A DNA stretch of 64,000 bases from Ferdinandcohnia sp036962685 (GTDB lineage Bacteria > Bacillota > Bacilli > Bacillales > Bacillaceae_L), in the NCBI RefSeq assembly GCF_036962685.1, contig NZ_JBALOP010000039.1, positions 1-64,000 on the forward strand, written 5' to 3'. Positions 24,815 through 34,584 of the stretch are shown one piece after another (positions within the stretch are counted from its first letter, which is position 1; every line of letters begins with the position of its first letter). A program made the position numbers and the translations under genes. Below the pieces are notes generated by a model. The model saw only the letters and a program-made list of their open reading frames with translations, had not been told where the DNA came from and did no database searches.

Positions 24815-25407
24815 CGTTTTTCTTTGGCGACGGTGACTGCTTCTGTGCGGTTTTTTACGCCAAGTTTATTAATGATCTCGGATATATAATTCCGGACGGT
24901 GCCAGCTGATAAAAATAATTGCGCAGAAATTTCTTTTGAGGTTTTTCCTTCTGAAGCCAATCGTAGTACATCCTGTTCACGTTCCGTTAACGGATTGTCT
25001 TCTTTCATGCTGCCGAAAATCAATTCAGGGGCAAATTCACGTTTTCCTTTCATGACACTTCGAATCGACTCTGCAAGCTCATCAACTGAGCCATCCTTTA
25101 ACATATATCCGTTTACGCCAATTTTGACGGCTTGCTCAAAATAACCAGGGCGAGCAAAGGTAGTTAAAATAATGATTCTACAGGTGGAAAATCTTTTTTT
25201 CGCTTCTTCTGCTACTTCAAGACCACTCATATAAGGCATTTCGATATCCATTAAACAAACATCGGGCTTAAGGGTGAGAATCGATTTCAACGCTTCTTTG
25301 CCATTGGAGGCCTCTCCGACAATTTCAATATCCTCCTCAAAATCTAGTAAAGAGCCTAAAGCGCCTCTAAGCATCCCTTGATCTTCGGCGATCATTACTC
25401 TAATCAA
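24805..25407 (-). CDS. LuxR-family response regulator (YvfU/DesR-like)
   Basis: The 200-residue regulator has a receiver domain (MIAEDQGMLRGAL; phospho-acceptor in VCLMDIEMP, near residue 54) and a LuxR helix-turn-helix (LTEREQDVLRLASEGKTSKEISAQL). It overlaps the kinase gene by 4 bases. The set of ATPase, permease, kinase and regulator matches B. subtilis yvfRSTU, where the regulator is thought to control the adjacent exporter. Confidence 0.88.
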   Translation of the reverse strand: MIRVMIAEDQGMLRGALGSLLDFEEDIEIVGEASNGKEALKSILTLKPDVCLMDIEMPYMSGLEVAEEAKKRFSTCRIIILTTFARPGYFEQAVKIGVNGYMLKDGSVDELAESIRSVMKGKREFAPELIFGSMKEDNPLTEREQDVLRLASEGKTSKEISAQLFLSAGTVRNYISEIINKLGVKNRTEAVTVAKEKRWI

Positions 25408-26540
25408 GAACCAACACCAGCCTTTTTCTCTTTAGCGATAATAGGAATTGTAATAATAAGTTTTGTTCCATCTTGCGAAATGACTTTTACAAAACCGTCG
25501 ATTAAACGTAACCTTTCATTGATTCCCTTTAACCCGTTACCGTCTCTAGCCTTGTCATCCATTCCTTTACCGTTGTCATAGATTGATAATTCAATTTCGC
25601 CTGGGTTATTCAAAAGCTGGACAGCACAGTCTGTTGCCTTGCTATGTTTTACAACATTTGTAATACCTTCCTTAAGGCATAAGCTAAGGATGTTTTGAGT
25701 AAGCAGTGGTACATCCTCAAGCTTTGAGTCTCCATCAAATGCAAACGAAATACCTGCAGCCCGTAAAATCGTTTCTGTTTCAATGAGTTCCTCCGCAATC
25801 GTAACTGCCCTCATGTCAGATACTAATTCTCTCACTTGTCTCAGTGCTGAGCGGGAGGTTCGTTCAATTTCTTTCGTTTCAAGCTTTGCCTTTTCAAGGT
25901 CCTTACTAATTAATTTATGAACGAGCTGACTTTTTAAGGTAATCATCGACAGCGTATGTCCTAACGTATCGTGGAGGTCTCTAGCAATTCTCATTCGTTC
26001 CTCCCGCTTCACGAGCTCTTCAATTTGTTCGTTCGCTTCTTCAAGCTTTTTTTCAAGCTCCATACGGCTATTCATGGAGCGAATACCAAATGGGGAAACG
26101 AGCATAATTATCATAAAAATTGCATAAAAGTAAATCGTCTCTATAATCAAAGTATCCCACTTAACAAACAGTGGAATGATAATGGCAAGTCCAAACAATC
26201 CCAACGCACGATAAAATGACAACTTACTCCTATACCATCCAATAAAATGGGCTGAAAAAAATCCTAAAAATATATTATAAAGATTATAAGAGATTGCAAG
26301 AATTAAAACTATAATAATTTGCACAACAAACCAAAATGTGTAGGAATTTTTATCAAATGAGTTATAGAGTTGCCGATAGGTAACGAGAAACAATAGTAGC
26401 AGCCCGATCCCAGCAATTTGTTTCCATCCATGCTCAATAGTAACGTAGTATGCTGGCATGGCAAGATAAATCAAAAAAACATAGGGGAAAAATCCATACC
26501 TAGCAGGAAAAACCCTAAATTCCTTCAGTTTTTGAAGCAT
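25404..26540 (-). CDS. Membrane sensor histidine kinase (YvfT/DesK-like)
   Basis: The 378-residue protein has about five N-terminal membrane segments (residues 15-150), a coiled linker rich in glutamate, the HisKA_3 motif IARDLHDTLGHTLSM with the phospho-acceptor near residue 193, and a HATPase domain (NVVKHSKAT, DNGKGMD, GNGLKGINERL). It directly follows the permease gene. It probably senses the ABC transporter state, lipids or a cell-envelope signal. Confidence 0.9.
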   Translation of the reverse strand: MLQKLKEFRVFPARYGFFPYVFLIYLAMPAYYVTIEHGWKQIAGIGLLLLFLVTYRQLYNSFDKNSYTFWFVVQIIIVLILAISYNLYNIFLGFFSAHFIGWYRSKLSFYRALGLFGLAIIIPLFVKWDTLIIETIYFYAIFMIIMLVSPFGIRSMNSRMELEKKLEEANEQIEELVKREERMRIARDLHDTLGHTLSMITLKSQLVHKLISKDLEKAKLETKEIERTSRSALRQVRELVSDMRAVTIAEELIETETILRAAGISFAFDGDSKLEDVPLLTQNILSLCLKEGITNVVKHSKATDCAVQLLNNPGEIELSIYDNGKGMDDKARDGNGLKGINERLRLIDGFVKVISQDGTKLIITIPIIAKEKKAGVGS

Positions 26541-27287
26541 TCAGCTTACCACCGCCGCTTCCTGTTTTCTTCTTGTATACCCTGATATTACCATGAACAA
26601 GAAGAGATACCCAATCAAAAGTGTAAAATTAAGCCAATCTGGATATCCACCACGTACAATTTCCCATGCACCACTGCCAAAGTGATAAGAAGGTAGCCAT
26701 TTTCCAATAGATTGTATGAAGTTTGGCATTATTTCTAACGGCATCCACATGCCGCCACTAATGGCGAGAATCATATAAATCATATTTGAAACGCCAGCTG
26801 CTGTATCCACTCTTTTCATCGTGCCTACAAGTGTCCCTAAAGCAAGAAATGGCAATGAACCGAATAAAATCCATAATCCAGACATGATCCACTCTGATGC
26901 TGAGAGAGATACTCCATTAATGAGTGCACCAGCTACAAAAATAACGATGATTGAAAAAATATGAATCACCGTTTGAGCGAGCATTTTTGAAGCAAAATAT
27001 GCTTGGTCAGACAATGGGGTAATTCTCATAAACGTGGACCAGCCTTGTTTTCTTTCTTCAACTAGTCGGATGCCAAGTGTCATAATTGCAGAGCCCATCA
27101 CGCTAAACGTCGTCATTGACATTAAATAATGAGCTTTCCACAATTCCTGATCATCCATGCCTGAATTAAAAATTCTTGTAAATACGACGTAAAAAGCAAT
27201 CGGCATGAACAATGACCAAAATACATAATAGGGATTTCTAAAAATCCTTAAAATCTCGAATTTACATTGCATCAAAAAACCGTTCAT
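26541..27287 (-). CDS. ABC-2 type transporter permease (YvfS-like)
   Basis: The 248-residue protein has six membrane segments in the ABC-2 arrangement, with a large first extracellular loop and the late AISGGMWMPLEIMPNFIQSIGKWLPSYHF motif typical of drug or lantibiotic exporters. It starts one base after the ATPase gene stop. Confidence 0.88.
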   Translation of the reverse strand: MNGFLMQCKFEILRIFRNPYYVFWSLFMPIAFYVVFTRIFNSGMDDQELWKAHYLMSMTTFSVMGSAIMTLGIRLVEERKQGWSTFMRITPLSDQAYFASKMLAQTVIHIFSIIVIFVAGALINGVSLSASEWIMSGLWILFGSLPFLALGTLVGTMKRVDTAAGVSNMIYMILAISGGMWMPLEIMPNFIQSIGKWLPSYHFGSGAWEIVRGGYPDWLNFTLLIGYLFLFMVISGYTRRKQEAAVVS

Positions 27288-27288
27288 T

Positions 27289-28188
27289 TTACATAGCCTC
27301 CCTTTTTTCTACTAATTGTTCAAATGCATCCTCGAGACGACCGCGCTCAATTTCGATATGTTGGACAGGGAGTTTACGGTCAAATATAGAGGCCAAAACT
27401 GCATCAGTATTGTTAGTTAATACATAAATCCGACCATTCTTTTCATATACATCTGTTACGTTGGCAATGGTTTTAATTTCTTCGTGGCTTATTGCGGAAG
27501 TTAGGGTAAAAGAAACAGATTGTTTAAGTAACCTTGCTTTAATATTTTTAGGCGTTCCATCCCCAACAATCTTGCCTTCATGAAAAAGAATTACTCTTTC
27601 GGCAATATCGTCAGCTTCTTGTAAATAGTGGGTTGTGAAAATGACAGTTTTGCCGCGATTTTTTAATTCGCTAACAGTATTCCAGAAAAGTTTTCTTGCC
27701 GTCACATCCATGCCGACTGTCGGTTCATCAAAGAATAAGACATCGGGGTTACCTGCCATAGCCAGTGCAAAGCCAAGGCGTCGCTTTTGACCTCCAGAAA
27801 GCTTATTCGCTCGTTTTTGTAATTCATCCTTCGTAAATCCAGTGAATGTCACCAACTCCTCATAGGATAAAGGATGTGGATAATAGCTCCTGAAAAGCTG
27901 AATAATCTCCCGAACCTTTAATGCGTCAATCACACTTACCTCTTGCAGCAAAGCACCAATTTTTTCACGGGTTGATTTATCCTTTGGTGAATGTCCGAAA
28001 ACTTGAACACTACCATCAGTTGGCTCTAATAGCCCTAACATCATCATCATCGTTGTTGTCTTACCAGCACCATTTGGTCCCAAAATGGCAACAACCTCAC
28101 CCTTTTGAATCGAAAAAGAAATTTGATCTACAGCCGTCTTATTTTTAAACAACTTACTAACCTGACTTAACTCAATAATCGGTTCCAT
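27289..28188 (-). CDS. ABC transporter ATP-binding protein (YvfR-like)
   Basis: The 299-residue protein has Walker A GPNGAGKTTTM, signature LSGGQKRRLGFALA, Walker B VLFFDEPTVGMD and the switch histidine in IFTTHYLQEADD. I choose the ATG at 28188, which follows GGTGGAGGTG; an upstream in-frame ATG at 28209 precedes that site. It is the first gene of the operon and pairs with the permease, most likely as an efflux pump. Confidence 0.92.
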   Translation of the reverse strand: MEPIIELSQVSKLFKNKTAVDQISFSIQKGEVVAILGPNGAGKTTTMMMMLGLLEPTDGSVQVFGHSPKDKSTREKIGALLQEVSVIDALKVREIIQLFRSYYPHPLSYEELVTFTGFTKDELQKRANKLSGGQKRRLGFALAMAGNPDVLFFDEPTVGMDVTARKLFWNTVSELKNRGKTVIFTTHYLQEADDIAERVILFHEGKIVGDGTPKNIKARLLKQSVSFTLTSAISHEEIKTIANVTDVYEKNGRIYVLTNNTDAVLASIFDRKLPVQHIEIERGRLEDAFEQLVEKREAM

Positions 28189-28274
28189 AAAAAACACCTC
28201 CACCATCATTGTAGAACCTCAAAACAATCCCGATTAGTGGATAATGTCATCAACTTAAATGACAATTGTCATCT

Positions 28275-28343
28275 GGGACAGGGGGACAGGTCCAGCGTCC
28301 CACCATTTTTTTACAGGGACAGGGGACCTGTCCCTCTGTCCCA
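28275..28343. repeat. GGGACA dispersed repeat, copy B
   Basis: It opens GGGACAGGGGGACAGG and closes GGACCTGTCCCTCTGTCCC, with the middle TCCAGCGTCCCACCA, so the outer halves pair into a long stem. It lies between the divergent ABC operon and the second NarK-PAS gene. Confidence 0.78.
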
Positions 28344-28425
28344 CAAAAAAAAGTATGTTTGATTTTCTTGGTATTTCATAAACTAGGAAGAATACATAAG
28401 GAATGTTTGGAGGAGGAGTAAAGGT

Positions 28426-29925
28426 ATGAAGACACAAAAATTGCAGCTGCCACTTCAAACCGCAAGCTTGGTTGTTGGGTTTATGGTGTGGGTGATTTTG
28501 TCATCCCTAATGTCGAGTATTAAACAAGATATTCCATTAACCGATAACCAAACTGCAATTGTCACCGCCGTTCCGGTCATTTTAGGATCACTTTTACGAA
28601 TTTTATTAGGATTTTGGACGAATCGATATGGAGCTAGATGGTTGTTTTTAATTGGCTTTCTCATACTAATTTTTCCGATCTTTTATATTAGTATAGCTGA
28701 TTCTATGTTCGATTTAATTCTTGGCGGGCTCATTATTGGGGTTGGAGGAGCCTTGTTCTCAATCGGGGTTACTTCACTGCCGAAGTACTACCCGAAGGAA
28801 CGTCACGGGTTTGTGAACGGGATATATGGTGCCGGAAATATCGGTACAGCGATCACATCATTTGCAGCCCCAGTGCTAGCAGTAAACATTGGGTGGCAAA
28901 GCACGGTACGATTATTTCTCATCCCGGTTATTTTATTTGCACTCTTAAATTTTTTATTGGGTGACCGCAATGAACCTAAAGTAAATAAACCGTTGAGTGA
29001 ACAGATAAAAAGTGTTTATAAAAATGAGAAGCTATGGTTCATTAGCTTATTTTATTTTGTAACATTCGGTTCATTTGTAGCGTTCACTGTATATTTGCCA
29101 AACTTTTTAGTATCCTATTTTGGATTAACAACGGTTGATGCAGGATTGCGGACGGCTGGATTTATCACGCTTGCAACCCTTTTACGGCCAGTTGGGGGAT
29201 GGCTTGGTGATAAATTCAATCCATATTTAATTTTGTTTATTGTATTTAACGTCATCACTTTTGCAGGAGTGCTTCTTGCTTTTACACCTGATATTGTCTT
29301 ATATACCCTTGGTTGCCTGCTCGTTTCGATTTGCGCTGGAATCGGCAATGGGACGATTTTCAAGCTCGTTCCGTATTATTTTTCAAAGCAAGCTGGAATT
29401 GTCAACGGAATCGTGTCGGCAATGGGTGGATTAGGCGGATTCTTCCCACCGCTCGTGCTTTCAATTGTGTTTGGTATGACGGGGCACTACGCAATCGGAT
29501 TTATGTCCCTTGCAATGTTTGCACTTTTAAGCTCAGTATTCGTCGTGTGGATGTTCTACACTGAAAAAATTCAGCTCGAAGCAAAGCTTATCGAAAATGT
29601 CGCCCAGGGGATGATGGTCACAAATCCAAAGGGAATTATTCAAAAAGTCAACCATGCGTTTACAACGGTTACGGGCTTTGACCCAGAAGAAGCAATCGGA
29701 AAAACGCCAAGTATTCTACGTTCCGGGAAGCATGATTCCGCCTTTTACGATCAGATGTGGAATTCTATACACGAACAAGGCTATTGGCAGGGTGAAATTT
29801 GGAATAGACGGAAAAACAAAGAACTCTATCGAGAATGGCTGACCATTAGTGAAGTGAAAAATGAAGTTGGTGAGGTCAAGTATTACGTTGGGCTCTTCAA
29901 TGATCTAACCGAACAGGACTCATAA
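28426..29925 (+). CDS. NarK-family transporter fused to a PAS domain, second copy
   Basis: The 499-residue protein is a clear paralogue of the one at 9050-10555, alike along its whole length. A 12-segment nitrate/nitrite MFS body (GVGGALFSIGVTSLPKYYP, GIGNGTIFKLVPYYF, NGIVSAMGGLGGFFPP) is followed by a C-terminal PAS domain (VAQGMMVTNPKG, GKTPSILRSGKHDSAFYDQMW, WQGEIWNRRKN). The ATG follows GGAGGAGG. It stands alone, about 5 kb before narGHJI, and may be its nitrate/nitrite carrier. No NreC-type palindrome is visible upstream. Confidence 0.9.
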   Translation: MKTQKLQLPLQTASLVVGFMVWVILSSLMSSIKQDIPLTDNQTAIVTAVPVILGSLLRILLGFWTNRYGARWLFLIGFLILIFPIFYISIADSMFDLILGGLIIGVGGALFSIGVTSLPKYYPKERHGFVNGIYGAGNIGTAITSFAAPVLAVNIGWQSTVRLFLIPVILFALLNFLLGDRNEPKVNKPLSEQIKSVYKNEKLWFISLFYFVTFGSFVAFTVYLPNFLVSYFGLTTVDAGLRTAGFITLATLLRPVGGWLGDKFNPYLILFIVFNVITFAGVLLAFTPDIVLYTLGCLLVSICAGIGNGTIFKLVPYYFSKQAGIVNGIVSAMGGLGGFFPPLVLSIVFGMTGHYAIGFMSLAMFALLSSVFVVWMFYTEKIQLEAKLIENVAQGMMVTNPKGIIQKVNHAFTTVTGFDPEEAIGKTPSILRSGKHDSAFYDQMWNSIHEQGYWQGEIWNRRKNKELYREWLTISEVKNEVGEVKYYVGLFNDLTEQDS

Positions 29926-30018
29926 CAAAGAAAAGCTGAGGGTAAAACTGTACAAAAATGTATGATTTATAAAGGTCAACTATCGGGACTTAAATTTAAT
30001 TAAGCTGATTAAATATTG

Positions 30019-30042
30019 AACGCTCAAATCTGAGCGTTTTTA
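30019..30042 (+). terminator. Terminator downstream of the second NarK-PAS gene
   Basis: The stem AACGCTCA / TGAGCGTT with loop AATC is followed by TTTTATTTT. A second short hairpin (TGCC-AATTC-GGCA plus T7) follows at about 30060. The rest of the gap to 30282 is AT-rich leader and holds no convincing gene. Confidence 0.7.
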
Positions 30043-30282
30043 TTTTGCCCATTAAACTGCCAATTCGGCATTTTTTTATGTAAAAAGACGACTTTAGGAG
30101 GAGTTACCCTTACTTTGTTTTCGGGACTAAATAACTGTTTTATTTTAATTATTCAAAATATTATAGAAGCGGTAAGTAGATAACGCTATACTACTGATAT
30201 ATTAATATGCATGATAACAAAAATTAAGGAGGTAGGTGATTTATTTTTAAAAAATGTAAGCGTTTAATTACAAGAAGACGGG

Positions 30283-33200
30283 GTGAAAGTTTTGAAACGA
30301 GGAAAACAAATTTCCGTTGTTATTCTCTCAGCTATGCTATTACTAAGCGGGGGAATATCAACAATGGCAGCGAATGAAGGTACCCACAAGGTGGAACGGG
30401 CACAAAATGCAAATGCACATAAAGACCAAGGTAAAATTAAGAAGGCGATAAAGCAGCTTCCAACTGTAAAAGAAATTCCTTACGGAGAGGGGATGACTTT
30501 TCATAGTGAACCAACTGACATCAGCCACCCATTCAGTTCCATGTACAGTTCAAGCGGACAAGTAGATATTTGGAATAATTACGGCTATGACGAAAAGGAA
30601 TTTTTCATGTCAGGGAAAGCAAATGTTTATAGTATAGATGATAAGGATGTTCCTTTTATCAAGTCATCTGACAATGATTATACAACAAGGCTGCTAGTAA
30701 GATTTCCAAAGGAAACAGCAAAGTTTTCTGGCCGCGTGTATGTTGATATCTTGAATGCTTCAAGTGGAGTAGACTTAGAGGATACTTGGGGGAGAAGCTA
30801 TGATTGGTACATGAACGAAGGACATGCCTATATTGGGATTACTTCAAAAACAGATACCATTAATGCTTTGAAAAGATTTGATAGTGAGAGATATGCTGAC
30901 CTTAATTGGCTGGTTAATGGCAAGGATGAAAATGGTCTGATTTGGGATATGCTTTCCCAATTGGGCACTAAGCTTCGCAGCGAAAGTGCAGGCGACATTT
31001 TAGGTGGTCTAAAACCTGAATATGTCTATTTATCTGGACAGAGTCAATCAGGCTTTTATTTAAATACTTATATTACTTTATTTGACAGTTTATTAAAAAA
31101 TTCAAATAGTGGAAAGCCATTATTTGATGGCTATATGAATTTGGTTGGCCCCGGCACAACAAATGTTCATTCAGGAGGTCCTCAACCAAGTGTTACCTAT
31201 TCAGAAACGAGTGTTCCATATATTGTTATTATGTCTGAATTTGAGCATATGTTTGCAAACCTACCAATCTATGAATATGAGAGAAAACATGATTCATCTT
31301 CAACCAAAAATAAGTTTAGATTTTATGAAGTAGCAGGTACACCACATACAGATCCAACCCTGGACGTTATTCCGTTTAGCGATGAAATTAAACTTGGAAA
31401 TGGGAAGGGAAGACCACCAAAAGAGTATGATCCTGGCCATTATGAAAGCGATTTAAATTTGCAGATTTATGTAAATGCTGCACAGGAAAACATGCATAAG
31501 TGGGTAACCGAAGGAATTCCGGCCCCTTCTGCTGATGACAAATGGATTGATTTTAATGAATCAATTGTAGACGGTAAAACCATTTATACTCCTAAAAAAG
31601 ATGAGCATGGTAATGCATTGGGTGGTATTCGTGCACCACAGATTGAGTATCCAATTGCGACCTATTATCCTAGTAGAAATGGTCTGCCTTTTGAAACGAA
31701 TGGAAGTATGGTTTTCTTTACTGCTGATAAAATTGCAAAGCTATACTCTAATTATGAGAAAGATTACAAGAAGCCCTTCTTAGAGCAGGCAAAAAAGCTA
31801 CTAGATGACGGATATATCTTACAAGAAGGTTATGACAAGCTAGTTGACTATGTCAATGAAAAGAAAGGCTTTGGCGGACCTGACGCGAATGAGATTTACG
31901 CTATTTCAAAAGCTAAACCAAATAAGATTGAAGAAAAACCATTTAATCCTGAAAAAGTCGGTTTTGATCATAACGAACAGGACACAGCTACTAATCCAGA
32001 GCTAAGCCATCCATATAATTCAATGCTTGATTCTGTTGGCAAGATTGATATTTGGAATGATTATGATTATACGGAAAAGGAATTTTTCGTTTCCGGAAAT
32101 GCCAATATTTACGAGCTTGGCAATGTTGAAGGGAATGATGTGCCAACCGTAAAAAGTGGACCCTATGATTACACGAACAGAATCATTGTGCGTATGCCAA
32201 AGGATATGAAAGATTTCTCCGGTGCAGTTTATATTGATATTTTAAATGCCTCCAATAATTCTGATATGGAAGATACATGGAGAAGAAGCTGGGAATATTT
32301 CATGGATAATGGGCATGGTTATATCGGGATCACTTCGAAAAATGTAAATGTCACAGCATTGAAAACATTCGATCCTGTCCGTTATTCCGATATTGATTGG
32401 GTTGCGGATAAAGAAGGTCAGTATGAAAATGGTTTGTTCTGGGATATGCTTTCCCAGCTTGGAGTTGCATTAAATGATGAGAATCAAAGTAAGCAAATTC
32501 TTGGTACAAAGCCTGATTTTGTGTTCTTGGGTGGACAAAGTCAGTCGGGAATGTATTTGAATACGTATACAGATGTGTTCCAACCCTACTTATACAATGC
32601 TGAAAAAGACGAGTATTTATTTGACGGTTATTATAATTGGGTAGGTGCAATCCCAACCTCGATTCAGCCGTCGAAAGATGTGATGCCATCTTTATATGAC
32701 AAGAATACACCAAAGTCTGTTTATAAGGCGATGGGCGTTCCGAAAATTGTCATCATGTCTCAGGCAGAAGCTGGATTTAAGGAAGGAAAAGGGCTTTTCC
32801 CATCTTATAAAAATAAACAAGATCAAAACAGCAAGTCGGATATTTTTAGACTATATGAGGTAGCGAATGCTCCACATTCAGATGCAATTTCGCCGATTAT
32901 CCAGAATAATGATGCTCTTATAAAAGCTGGAGTGAGCCCGAGAAAATATCCGATTAGTCCGCTTCCAAATACGATAAAGAGTAATTTGCATATCGATATG
33001 TTTGTAAGTGGTGCGCTTGATAACCTTTATGAATATGCTGCTGCTAAAAAAGCTAATCCAAATGCAGACTCGGAAAAATACTTCCCGGCAGCAGATGATA
33101 AATGGTTAGAGTTAGACACAAATTCACAAAAACTTACAAGAGATGCAAACGGTAATGTGACCGGAGGAATCCGCCATCCATTGTCAGATAATCCACTTGC

Positions 33201-33399
33201 TTCGTACATGATCCAAAATGATTTTATGACAATGTTTAGTGTTGACAAGCTTAATGAGCTTTATGGTACAAGAGTGAATTGGGTTTCAAAAATGAATGCT
33301 TCTGTCGACAACCTATTAGCGCAAGATTTAATTCCGCAATCCGTTGCAGATTCATACAAAGAGGTCATTGCAAGTCATACAAAGCCTTGGAATGAATAA
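30283..33399 (+). CDS. Large secreted protein with two tandem alpha/beta-hydrolase copies
   Basis: The protein has 1038 residues with a signal peptide in the first 30 (KRGKQISVVILSAMLLLSGG, cleavage probably after STMAA). Two homologous halves follow (about 60-545 and 575-1035). Both contain SHP(F/Y)-SM, a DIW-N-Y segment, KEFF-SG-AN-Y, DILNAS, and the nucleophile elbow GQSQSG at about residues 252 and 750. This is the Abhydrolase_10-like domain. A TTG at 30292 after GGGTGAAAG is an alternative start. The substrate is unknown; an extracellular esterase or amidase role is likely. Confidence 0.8.
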   Translation: MKVLKRGKQISVVILSAMLLLSGGISTMAANEGTHKVERAQNANAHKDQGKIKKAIKQLPTVKEIPYGEGMTFHSEPTDISHPFSSMYSSSGQVDIWNNYGYDEKEFFMSGKANVYSIDDKDVPFIKSSDNDYTTRLLVRFPKETAKFSGRVYVDILNASSGVDLEDTWGRSYDWYMNEGHAYIGITSKTDTINALKRFDSERYADLNWLVNGKDENGLIWDMLSQLGTKLRSESAGDILGGLKPEYVYLSGQSQSGFYLNTYITLFDSLLKNSNSGKPLFDGYMNLVGPGTTNVHSGGPQPSVTYSETSVPYIVIMSEFEHMFANLPIYEYERKHDSSSTKNKFRFYEVAGTPHTDPTLDVIPFSDEIKLGNGKGRPPKEYDPGHYESDLNLQIYVNAAQENMHKWVTEGIPAPSADDKWIDFNESIVDGKTIYTPKKDEHGNALGGIRAPQIEYPIATYYPSRNGLPFETNGSMVFFTADKIAKLYSNYEKDYKKPFLEQAKKLLDDGYILQEGYDKLVDYVNEKKGFGGPDANEIYAISKAKPNKIEEKPFNPEKVGFDHNEQDTATNPELSHPYNSMLDSVGKIDIWNDYDYTEKEFFVSGNANIYELGNVEGNDVPTVKSGPYDYTNRIIVRMPKDMKDFSGAVYIDILNASNNSDMEDTWRRSWEYFMDNGHGYIGITSKNVNVTALKTFDPVRYSDIDWVADKEGQYENGLFWDMLSQLGVALNDENQSKQILGTKPDFVFLGGQSQSGMYLNTYTDVFQPYLYNAEKDEYLFDGYYNWVGAIPTSIQPSKDVMPSLYDKNTPKSVYKAMGVPKIVIMSQAEAGFKEGKGLFPSYKNKQDQNSKSDIFRLYEVANAPHSDAISPIIQNNDALIKAGVSPRKYPISPLPNTIKSNLHIDMFVSGALDNLYEYAAAKKANPNADSEKYFPAADDKWLELDTNSQKLTRDANGNVTGGIRHPLSDNPLASYMIQNDFMTMFSVDKLNELYGTRVNWVSKMNASVDNLLAQDLIPQSVADSYKEVIASHTKPWNE

Positions 33400-33456
33400 G
33401 CTAATAACCGGATGGACATAACCAAAAGACAAAAGAATAAAGTGTTGTTATATGGA

Positions 33457-33486
33457 GAGCCGGGGTGTATACCCCGGCTCTTTTTG
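33457..33486 (+). terminator. Terminator of the secreted hydrolase gene
   Basis: The perfect 10-bp stem GAGCCGGGGT / ACCCCGGCTC with loop GTAT is followed by TTTTTG. Confidence 0.9.
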
Positions 33487-33636
33487 TGCATTTAATTCAA
33501 AAATGTTATACCCGAATTTTTCATATTTCAATTATGACATTTTTGAGGAAATGAACGCATAGGAGTTTAAGTAGAATCTAGATGGAAAGGATTATGAGGA
33601 TAGTTCTAATTTTGTAAGGAAGAAAGGATGAACGTA

Positions 33637-34062
33637 ATGGCAACAGGACCAAGTTTACGAAAAACAGATTCTCATTCAGCGATTCACGAGGCGGCTTTAC
33701 ATGAGGCAAAGGAGCTCCGAAACATATTTAGAAAGTGCGTTGAAGAAGGAAATAAGGAAAAAGCACTTCAGGTTGCCGAGGTTGCAATTGACCATTGGGA
33801 ATCTAGAACTCTGAAACATGCTGATTCAGAAGAAGAGGGCTTATATAAAGAACTAATCGAAAAAAATCCAAAGCTTGAAAAACTGGTAAATCAGCTTACA
33901 CGCGATCATGATTTAATGCGTCGAATCGTTGCGACAATGAAGAAAAGCTTGGAAACAGAAGAGGCTGATCATCGCATGATTCCTCTCTTAGATAGCTTAA
34001 TTATCATTGATGAAATCCATAACGATGACGAGATGAATAAACTGCTAGCGAATAACGAATAA
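33637..34062 (+). CDS. Hemerythrin-like HHE-domain protein
   Basis: The protein has 141 residues from the ATG at 33637, nine bases after GAAAGG; an in-frame ATG at 33628 touches that site. Histidines and carboxylates in SHSAIHEAALHEAKEL, DHWESRTLKHADSEEEGLYKEL, RDHDLMRR and IIDEIHNDDEM fit a di-iron hemerythrin four-helix bundle. Such proteins bind oxygen or nitric oxide, or aid FeS repair. Its place just upstream of narGHJI suggests NO defence or oxygen sensing during nitrate respiration. Confidence 0.8.
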   Translation: MATGPSLRKTDSHSAIHEAALHEAKELRNIFRKCVEEGNKEKALQVAEVAIDHWESRTLKHADSEEEGLYKELIEKNPKLEKLVNQLTRDHDLMRRIVATMKKSLETEEADHRMIPLLDSLIIIDEIHNDDEMNKLLANNE

Positions 34063-34101
34063 TAAAATGAAAAATTAGGAAGAAGTGGAAAGGAGATGTA
34101 A

Positions 34102-34413
34102 ATGGGTAAAAAAGATGCAATTGAGGAAAAACTACTAAGGTTTGCTGCGCCAAATCTATATCAAAAGATGGTTGATACATTTTTCGAATATAACATTCAT
34201 TCCTACGATATCTATGCAACCGTGGTGAAGCAGGAGGAAGGCTATGACTTAACATTAAGATTCTCTCAATCATTTTCACAATCTGTTACAGCCTTTATAA
34301 GCTTTGAACAAGCAAATGATCCCGATGAAGAGATAGCTTCCTTTTTCAAAGAAACAGCTGAAAAATGTAAGAATCAATTGATATCAGACTATTACAAGAT
34401 GATTAAACTTTGA
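34102..34413 (+). CDS. Unknown small protein in the nar region
   Basis: The 103-residue soluble protein has no recognised domain; its C-terminal half is amphipathic helix (DPDEEIASFFKETAEKCKNQLISDYYKMIKL). The ATG follows AAAGGAGATG. It is 39 bases after the hemerythrin gene and is probably cotranscribed with it. Confidence 0.6.
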   Translation: MGKKDAIEEKLLRFAAPNLYQKMVDTFFEYNIHSYDIYATVVKQEEGYDLTLRFSQSFSQSVTAFISFEQANDPDEEIASFFKETAEKCKNQLISDYYKMIKL

Positions 34414-34432
34414 AAATGTCGTACTTAGTTTT

Positions 34433-34559
34433 TGATGTCTAGTTCCATGCGCCATCGGCTCTCGGGTCTAAGCCAATCGCTTCGGAAGGCAAAAAGCGCC
34501 TTCTGTCAGCGCTCGTCTTATGCTTGTCGCCGATAAACGGGCGCTTTGCACTTTTCTTA
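34433..34559. repeat. Intergenic repeat element inside the nar gene cluster
   Basis: The stretch begins GATGTCTAGTTCCATGCGCC, carries GGAAGGCAAAAAGCGCCTTC and ends GGGCGCTTTGCACTTTTCTT. This matches, from memory, a dispersed intergenic element of Bacillus and Geobacillus genomes (TCTAGCTCCAGCGCC ... GCGCTTTTCTT). It has internal hairpins and no coding capacity. It separates two small genes and supplies the A-rich sequence before the next ribosome site. Confidence 0.6.
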
Positions 34560-34584
34560 TAAAGGGGTTGGTTTGTTGTTTTCC

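Noticed and set aside
30090..30180. Small TTG-started frame of 22 codons after TAGGAGGAG
   Set aside because: The ribosome site is too far from the start, the product is very short, and nothing conserved can be seen.
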